A DNA stretch of 11,289 nucleotides from contig CAMTJK010000100.1 in the NCBI GenBank assembly GCA_947072805.1, positions 1 to 11,289 on the forward strand. Direction: 5' to 3'. Below, piece after piece: positions 6,509-11,289 of this stretch. This DNA is from an uncultured Prevotella sp. (GTDB lineage Bacteria > Bacteroidota > Bacteroidia > Bacteroidales > Bacteroidaceae). The notes under the pieces are model-generated. The model had not been told where the DNA came from, searched no databases, and saw only the letters and a list, made by a program, of their open reading frames with translations. Numbering within the stretch: position 1 is the first letter of the stretch; the number at the start of each line of letters is the position of its first letter. The translations under genes and the position numbers were made by a program.

Positions 6509-7297
6509 ATGAAAGACATTCTCGAAGAGATTGTGGCATGGAAACGTGTCGAGGTGGAAACGATGAAAAAGATTCTGCCCGAGCGTGAGATTCATTCGCG
6601 TGTAGAAAAGATACTGGGTGGCGAAACGGCATCACTGCGCAAAGCCCTGGCAGAATCGGGAAGCGGCATCATTGCCGAGTTCAAGCGCAAGTCGCCCTCC
6701 AAAGGATGGATAAAGGAAGAGGGCAAAGCTGCCGAAATTCCACTCGCCTACCAAAGCAACGGAGCCTCGGCTGTGAGCATACTTACGGATGAAAAATACT
6801 TCGGGGGCTGCGATGCCTTTATCACGGAAGCAAGGAAATCAGGTGTGACCATACCCATTCTTTACAAGAATTTCGTTGTTGATGAATACCAGCTGTTCCA
6901 GGCGAGGCTGTGCGGAGCATCGGCAGTACTCCTGATTGCAGCCGACCTGAAGAATAGCGAGTGCCGCTCGCTTACGGACATGGCTCACGAGCTACAGCTC
7001 GAAGTTCTGCTTGAGATGCACAACGAGCGGGAGACCGAATATGCAGAGACGGAACCAGACCTCTGCGGCATAAACAACCGCAATCTCGGCACCTTTATTA
7101 CCGACGTGGAAAACTCATTCCGCCTTGCCTCGCTACTGCCTGCCGATGCGATAAAGGTGAGTGAAAGCGGCATTTCCAATCCGGAGACAGTGAGAAGTCT
7201 GCGATTGGCAGGTTACAGAGGTTTCTTGATTGGCGAGAATTTCATGAAAACAGAATCGCCGGGCATGGCATTGAAGAATTTTATAGAGGAAATATAA
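6509..7297 (+). CDS. trpC: Indole-3-glycerol phosphate synthase
   Basis: The 262-residue (beta/alpha)8-barrel enzyme closes the indole ring. Characteristic segments are IIAEFKRKSPSKGWI (54-68) with K59, ILTDEKYFGG (91-100), the catalytic lysine K120 in ILYKNFVVDEYQ, E169 in VLLEMHNE, GINNRNLGTF (187-196), VSESGI (217-222) and the phosphate-binding GFLIGENFM (238-246). It is monofunctional, not fused to trpF as in enterics. The ATG at 6509 immediately follows the trpD stop codon region. Confidence 0.96.
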   Translation: MKDILEEIVAWKRVEVETMKKILPEREIHSRVEKILGGETASLRKALAESGSGIIAEFKRKSPSKGWIKEEGKAAEIPLAYQSNGASAVSILTDEKYFGGCDAFITEARKSGVTIPILYKNFVVDEYQLFQARLCGASAVLLIAADLKNSECRSLTDMAHELQLEVLLEMHNERETEYAETEPDLCGINNRNLGTFITDVENSFRLASLLPADAIKVSESGISNPETVRSLRLAGYRGFLIGENFMKTESPGMALKNFIEEI

Positions 7298-7307
7298 GGA
7301 GAAGACA

Positions 7308-7985
7308 ATGATTATAAAAGTGTGCGGAATGCGCTGCGGCGAAAATATCGCAGAGGTGGCTTCGCTGGGAGTAGATTTCATAGGACTGATATTCTGGAAA
7401 CATTCACCGCGTTACGTAAAAATGATTCCTACAGGTGCCGGCATCATACCCGACCGCACCTCTATTGACGGCAAATGCACAGGCAACGAGGTGAAGAGGG
7501 TCGGCGTCTTTGTGGACGACATGGCACAGAATATCATCACACGCGCAGTAAACTACCGTCTGGACTACATACAACTGCATGGCAACGAGACGCCGACATT
7601 TATAAAGAACCTGCGCGCCACCCTCTGTAACGACATATGTCCAAACATCAGCTTCATAAAAAGCATAAGCGTGGAAAGTGCCGAGGACCTCGAACGATGC
7701 CACGAATATGAGGATTGCGTGGAGTTATTTCTCTTCGACACACGATGCAAATGCGTGGGTGGAAGCGGCAGGCAGTTCGACTGGAGCATATTGCAGCATT
7801 ACAAGGGCAAGAAGCCGTTCCTGCTTAGCGGCGGCATAGGTCCGGATGATGCAGAACGGATAAGGAGTTTCCACCACCCTGCCTTTGCGGGCATCGACCT
7901 CAACTCGCGGTTTGAGGCCGAGCCGGGCTTAAAGGATGCAGACGCAATAAGGAAATTCATGGAAGCACTCGGCAATGCAAGGTAA
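7308..7985 (+). CDS. trpF: Phosphoribosylanthranilate isomerase
   Basis: The 225-residue barrel enzyme performs the Amadori rearrangement between TrpD and TrpC. The catalytic cysteine is C6 in KVCGMR and the catalytic aspartate is D144 in LFDTRCKCVGGSGRQFDW. LLSGGIGPDDA (172-182) and GIDLNSRFE (195-203) form the phosphate-binding end of the barrel. At 225 residues it is somewhat longer than many TrpFs. Part of the excess lies at about residues 41-61, between the IFWKHSPRYV strand and KRVGVFVDD, where an extra loop is likely. It begins 10 bases after trpC. Confidence 0.95.
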   Translation: MIIKVCGMRCGENIAEVASLGVDFIGLIFWKHSPRYVKMIPTGAGIIPDRTSIDGKCTGNEVKRVGVFVDDMAQNIITRAVNYRLDYIQLHGNETPTFIKNLRATLCNDICPNISFIKSISVESAEDLERCHEYEDCVELFLFDTRCKCVGGSGRQFDWSILQHYKGKKPFLLSGGIGPDDAERIRSFHHPAFAGIDLNSRFEAEPGLKDADAIRKFMEALGNAR

Positions 7986-8059
7986 AGTAGAAAACGGATG
8001 CACTGCAGAAGTACAAAATAAAAGCCAATTTATAGAATATGACTTAAACTAATTCGATT

Positions 8060-8839
8060 ATGAACAAGATAAACAGACTTTTTGCCGAAAACAAAGATAG
8101 GAAACTTCTTTCACTATATTTCTGTGCCGGCTGCCCTTCTCTTGAGGGTACTGCAGACGTGATAAGAACCATGGAGCGCCGGGGCATCGACATGGTAGAG
8201 GTGGGAATACCTTTCAGCGACCCTATGGCGGACGGACCTGTTATTCAGAATGCAGCCACATGTGCCCTGCACAACGGCATGACACTCTCCATAATATTCA
8301 ATCAACTGAAGGAAATCAAGGACGAGGTGAACATACCGCTTCTGCTTATGGGCTATCTCAACCCCATAATGCAATACGGAATAGAGGAATTCTGCAAGAG
8401 CTGCGTGGACAGCGGAGTGTCGGGTGCCATCATCCCCGACCTGCCATTCAAGGATTATCTTGACTACGTGAAACCCGTTGCCGACCGTTACGACCTGCGC
8501 ATCATCATGCTCATCACTCCCGAGACATCGGAGGAACGTATAAGATTCATCGACGAGCACACTGACGGCTTTATATATATGGTATCTTCGGCTGCCATCA
8601 CCGGCACACAGAAGAGCTTCGACGAAGCCAAACAGGAATATTTCAGACGCATAAACGGCATGAACTTGCGCAATCCGCGCATGATTGGTTTCGGTATATC
8701 CAACAAGCAGACACTGGAAAGCTCACAGAGCAACGCTGCCGGAGCCATAATAGGAAGCAAGTTTGTCACCCTGCTAAGCGAAACAGGCAATGCCGATACG
8801 GCTCTCGACAAACTTTTCTACGCACTTGCCAACGACTGA
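8060..8839 (+). CDS. trpA: Tryptophan synthase alpha subunit
   Basis: The 259-residue barrel subunit splits indole-3-glycerol phosphate and passes indole to TrpB. The catalytic residues E47 (VEVGIPFSDP) and D58 (ADGPVIQ) are both present, as are the central GAIIPDLPF segment and MIGFGIS near the C-terminal part. The usual FTAG near the N-terminus reads FCAGCP here (21-26). It is the last operon gene, 74 bases after trpF, with no promoter seen in the gap. A terminator hairpin overlaps its last codons. Confidence 0.96.
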   Translation: MNKINRLFAENKDRKLLSLYFCAGCPSLEGTADVIRTMERRGIDMVEVGIPFSDPMADGPVIQNAATCALHNGMTLSIIFNQLKEIKDEVNIPLLLMGYLNPIMQYGIEEFCKSCVDSGVSGAIIPDLPFKDYLDYVKPVADRYDLRIIMLITPETSEERIRFIDEHTDGFIYMVSSAAITGTQKSFDEAKQEYFRRINGMNLRNPRMIGFGISNKQTLESSQSNAAGAIIGSKFVTLLSETGNADTALDKLFYALAND

Positions 8840-8852
8840 TTGGCACTTTTTT
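8827..8852 (+). terminator. Intrinsic terminator of the trp operon overlapping the trpA stop
   Basis: TGCCAA (8827-8832) pairs with TTGGCA (8840-8845) across a 7-nt loop that contains the trpA stop codon. After one C come six T residues (8847-8852). The 5' arm is the trpA coding sequence itself. Confidence 0.7.
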
Positions 8853-8866
8853 ACCTTTAGAACTTC

Positions 8867-8913
8867 AACCCAAGGCGGTCTTTAACTTCTTACGACTGTC
8901 TTGGGTTTAATTT
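8867..8913. terminator. Second hairpin between convergent transcripts
   Basis: Bases 8867-8880 (AACCCAAGGCGGTC) pair with 8894-8907, 14 pairs including two G-U pairs, with a 13-nt loop. On the plus strand TTAATTT follows, making a back-up terminator for the trp operon. The stop codon of the minus-strand membrane gene (8892-8890) lies in the loop, so the hairpin is also the 3' end region of that transcript, though no T-run follows on that strand. Confidence 0.55.
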
Positions 8914-10572
8914 AACACTTATCTTCTTTGTACGGTTACGTACATCCGGAAGGGGTCTTGCAAAGAGAAGATAATTTCTTCCACATATATTCACCGTCTT
9001 GTACTTGTCTTCCGGCAACGTATAATCATCTCCCCTGAATGTGGCAAAACGTTTATATAACGGCACATCCACCTCGTCCAGGCTCTTCAGCCCGAACTGC
9101 ATTGAGGCTGCGGTACGCCCCTCCGGCAAACGCATCACACCCATCTCGCCATAGGCATCATAGCGTGCCACTCCGCAAGAAACGCTGTCGGCAGCCACGG
9201 CTGCAGCTATGTCGCATGGGAGATAAATCATACCGGGCTTTCCAAAAGCTGCGGCGGCACTGCGCAGATTGATGTCCGATGTGTCGAAACCCTGATAACA
9301 GGAATAGAAACCGAACTGAACAGAGGGCTTGACGTATCGGTTTACAAGGGCATCGAATGGTTTTGAGCCGGTAACGGGCAGATGTCTCACCTTTATTATA
9401 TATGTATGGGGGTCCAGCTGCTGCTCCGACTGATACCTGTAACCGGCATGATTAGCCAAGGCAAAGCCCGATACCGCCACTACGACAGCCGTCATCAGGG
9501 CACAAGCCGCGGTAATGGTCACAGTACGTACGCGCCTTATGTTGAACATAAAGATCAGACGCATGAGCAACAGCGTGGCAATGAGCTCGGCATGGAAGCA
9601 CACACGCGATTCGGTCTGGGCGCAAACGAGTATTATGCCGTAGGCAGGCAAGAGGGCGAACCACAGTTCGTAGTGCCGCGCAAACTCCCTGACAAACGTA
9701 CTGCGCCTGCGCACCCACAATACGAGTGTTGCCACAAGCAGCACCCACAGCACGCGGACAAAGACCAACATGTTATATCCGCCCAACAGCAGGCGACGCA
9801 AAAGGGTGGCATCGGATGCCGATGCACGCAACACCGTACCCGGCGACAATACGCACAGCATCATACCGGCAATAAAGCATATTACGGCAGGAAGGGCACT
9901 ACTGCGCAAAGCTTTGCCGCGCTCCACCACAAGCCAAAGGATGAAAGCGAGCGACAAAGGCAGCGTCAGCCCTTCGTGCGTCCAGCCGGCGAGCAATGCC
10001 AACGGACAGACAAGAAGACATGAGGATGAGAATGGCTGTTCCTTGGCACGATAAAAATAATTCACGAAAAGAACTACAGCCACGGCAGTCCACAGGTAAT
10101 TGAAACTGCCCACAAACCAGAGAAAAGCATCCTGAAAACCGGGAATAAGGACGAAAAGAATGAAGACAGAAAAGACTACAGCCGCAAAGCCATCGTGCCG
10201 GCAAGCCGGACGTCGCTGCCCCGCATACTGCAACTGCGTGCCGAGGGGCACTGCAAACCTTGCACACAACAGGACAAGGATACAAAACAGCAGTGCATTG
10301 ACGATGTTAAAGGCGTTTTTACCCACAAGCCCGATAAAGAACTGCGCTACGGAATGTACTATCACGCGACCATTCTGCACCTGATAGTGTACAATCTGCG
10401 AACGGAAAATGTCTGCCACACCACCTATTTGCTCTCTCGGCGACATATCATCGGCTGTCCAAACAAACTTGTAAAGCAAATCATCCGACAAGGTGGGAGG
10501 TGTGGTGATGTTGAAAAACAACATTACAGCCAACACCACTGTCATGAAAACATATACGCTCCAGACCCTCAT
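8890..10572 (-). CDS. Multi-pass membrane protein, GT-C glycosyltransferase-like (DUF6056-type)
   Basis: The 560-residue protein has an N-terminal hydrophobic helix (5-21) and about ten further hydrophobic segments (roughly 87-107, 128-147, 158-173, 184-197, 203-216, 226-242, 262-285, 303-317, 325-344, 350-372). A soluble C-terminal domain of ~185 residues follows, probably on the periplasmic side. SDDLLYKF (29-36), just after the first helix, resembles the acidic catalytic loop of GT-C glycosyltransferases that use lipid-linked sugars. GSFNYLWT (155-162) and GWTHEGL (196-202) match what I remember of the DUF6056 family. It starts 2 bases after the gtrA-like stop, so the pair is likely coupled. 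Likely role: transfer of a sugar to a surface glycan; acceptor unknown. Confidence 0.65.
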   Translation of the reverse strand: MRVWSVYVFMTVVLAVMLFFNITTPPTLSDDLLYKFVWTADDMSPREQIGGVADIFRSQIVHYQVQNGRVIVHSVAQFFIGLVGKNAFNIVNALLFCILVLLCARFAVPLGTQLQYAGQRRPACRHDGFAAVVFSVFILFVLIPGFQDAFLWFVGSFNYLWTAVAVVLFVNYFYRAKEQPFSSSCLLVCPLALLAGWTHEGLTLPLSLAFILWLVVERGKALRSSALPAVICFIAGMMLCVLSPGTVLRASASDATLLRRLLLGGYNMLVFVRVLWVLLVATLVLWVRRRSTFVREFARHYELWFALLPAYGIILVCAQTESRVCFHAELIATLLLMRLIFMFNIRRVRTVTITAACALMTAVVVAVSGFALANHAGYRYQSEQQLDPHTYIIKVRHLPVTGSKPFDALVNRYVKPSVQFGFYSCYQGFDTSDINLRSAAAAFGKPGMIYLPCDIAAAVAADSVSCGVARYDAYGEMGVMRLPEGRTAASMQFGLKSLDEVDVPLYKRFATFRGDDYTLPEDKYKTVNICGRNYLLFARPLPDVRNRTKKISVKLNPRQS

Positions 10573-10574
10573 AT

Positions 10575-10970
10575 CTACTCTTCAGCCTTTTTGTTCAACC
10601 CACTCTTAAACGCGAATCTTACCAAGAGGAAGTTTACCGGGATGGCAACGGCATACACCGGCAGCGGCGCTATCCATTCGGGCACACCGAAATGCAGGTA
10701 GACATGCAGGAGAGCGATGTGGAGAAGGTAGTTTACGGCGTGAGCCATGCAGAATCCTATCCCGTTGCGCCACGATGTCTTACTCCGGAACGTGAAGACG
10801 GTGGTCATAATATAGTTGTATACAAAACTTATAAGATAGCCTATAGTGTAGGCAATGCCTGCTGTCATAAGTCCGAGCAGCAGCCAATATATGACGTAAT
10901 GCAGCAGAGTAGCCACTCCTCCCACAATTACGAAGCGCATCATCTCGCCATAGGTCTCTCTCTTCAGCAT
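10575..10970 (-). CDS. GtrA-family membrane protein
   Basis: The 131-residue protein consists of four transmembrane helices (about 12-34, 39-61, 72-94 and 100-121), with short charged ends. RFVIVGGVATLLHYVIYWLL and the SFVYNYIMTTVFTFR segment after the second helix are typical of the GtrA family. Its members are thought to help move bactoprenol-linked sugars across the inner membrane or to support the partner glycosyltransferase. Length is normal for the family. AGAGGA lies just upstream of the ATG. The leader, about 135 nt from the repeat-borne promoter, contains an alternating TA tract (about 10978-10995). No gtrB-like bactoprenol glucosyltransferase gene is present nearby. Confidence 0.85.
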   Translation of the reverse strand: MLKRETYGEMMRFVIVGGVATLLHYVIYWLLLGLMTAGIAYTIGYLISFVYNYIMTTVFTFRSKTSWRNGIGFCMAHAVNYLLHIALLHVYLHFGVPEWIAPLPVYAVAIPVNFLLVRFAFKSGLNKKAEE

Positions 10971-11043
10971 GTCCTCTTATACATATATATATATTAGCGT
11001 ACGAGAAATTACAAGTATATGCAAATTCCGTGATCTGCAACAG

Positions 11044-11252
11044 CTGTTGTAACCTTATAGTATCTGATTGCAAAAACTATTACGAACACCTATCGTTTTG
11101 GTCACAGAGCGCAAAGTTACAGAATTATTTCGTATGACGGATGATTCGTGCAAGTAATTTGATATCATTGCGGAGAATACCTTTCGCGGTCTGATTACCT
11201 ATTGGGGGTAAAGCACGCGACAAAATATGACTGACGACAGGCGCTCGTAACT
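11044..11252 (-). repeat. Right copy of the ~210-bp promoter-bearing repeat, inverted
   Basis: Read on the minus strand from 11252, this segment aligns to 1-212 read on the plus strand. The best part is 11252-11100, with blocks AGTTACGAG, CAATAGGT, CGAAAGGTATT, TCAAATTACTTGCA, AAATAATTCTGTA, CTTTGCG and TCTGTGACC in the same order. Spacing differs only by single-base indels. Similarity weakens after 11100 and ends at GTTACAACAG (11053-11044). It lies upstream of the gtrA-like gene, as the left copy lies upstream of the flavoprotein gene. A 12-base perfect palindrome, CAACAGCTGTTG (11038-11049), sits at its inner edge. Confidence 0.8.
11112..11119 (-). promoter_or_regulatory. -7 box TAACTTTG inside the right repeat
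   Basis: On the minus strand TAACTTTG fits TAnnTTTG and points at the gtrA-like gene. The position expected for the -33 box (11143-11140) reads CATC rather than TTTG, the same defect as in the left copy. Transcription would start near 11105, at the end of the strongly conserved part of the repeat. Confidence 0.55.
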
Positions 11253-11289
11253 GCACTTAATAAGAGTTAATTTGTAAAGATATTTGGTC
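11253..11289. other. AT-rich flank, nothing recognised
   Basis: These 37 bases lie outside the right repeat. They are AT-rich and show no reading frame, full promoter or duplication that can be tested, because the matching left flank lies outside the window. Confidence 0.4.

Noticed and set aside
9382..10023. 213-codon plus-strand reading frame opposite the membrane protein gene
   Set aside because: Its composition (rich in His, Gln, Arg) is typical of the reverse complement of a membrane-protein gene, and the minus-strand frame has helices, a partner gene and a promoter.
10978..10995. TA-rich alternating tract in the leader of the gtrA-like gene as a phase-variable repeat
   Set aside because: It is short and interrupted, lies in the untranslated leader outside the promoter spacer, and gives no reading-frame switch.
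1..11252. The window as an invertible segment or intact composite transposon flanked by inverted repeats
   Set aside because: The repeats are only about 80% identical, no recombinase or transposase gene lies in the window, and the segment contains a housekeeping biosynthetic operon. Recombination between such diverged copies is unlikely, and target duplications cannot be tested because the left flank is missing.

Overview
The window looks like chromosomal DNA of a member of the Bacteroidales, most likely a Prevotella-type genome. The reasons are the gene order of the tryptophan operon (trpB-E-G-D-C-F-A), several promoters of the Bacteroidetes form (TTTG or TTG, 20 bases, TAnnTTTG), AT-rich start regions with little sign of Shine-Dalgarno sites, a lipoprotein with an acidic stretch after the lipid cysteine, and the family types present. 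The genus is inferred from general resemblance, not proven.

Layout. Positions 1-323 hold no gene; they carry one copy of a diverged ~210-bp repeat that ends in a promoter-like element, followed by an untranslated leader. A small flavoprotein (324-902) follows. The gap 903-1229 is not empty: on the minus strand it holds a consensus promoter, a ~75-nt transcribed stretch with two hairpins and an intrinsic terminator, which together make a good small-RNA candidate. It also holds the plus-strand promoter of a lipoprotein gene (1230-1766).

The core is a complete tryptophan operon (2214-8839) encoding every step from chorismate to tryptophan. It is preceded by a consensus promoter (1961-1992), a 16-codon leader peptide with three consecutive Trp codons (2022-2072) and a strong terminator hairpin (2114-2147) with competing upstream pairings. 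This is a classic ribosome-mediated transcription attenuator. The operon ends in an intrinsic terminator that overlaps the trpA stop codon.

Converging on the operon from the right is a two-gene minus-strand unit: a GtrA-family membrane protein (10970-10575) and a large multi-pass membrane protein resembling GT-C glycosyltransferases/DUF6056 (10572-8890), probably a cell-surface glycan modification pair. It is preceded, in inverted orientation, by the second copy of the ~210-bp promoter-bearing repeat (11252-11044). The two copies face each other across the whole window.

The most interesting items are the paired inverted promoter-bearing repeats, the minus-strand small-RNA candidate, and the trp attenuator. 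No transposase, integrase, CRISPR array, rRNA or tRNA gene was recognised.
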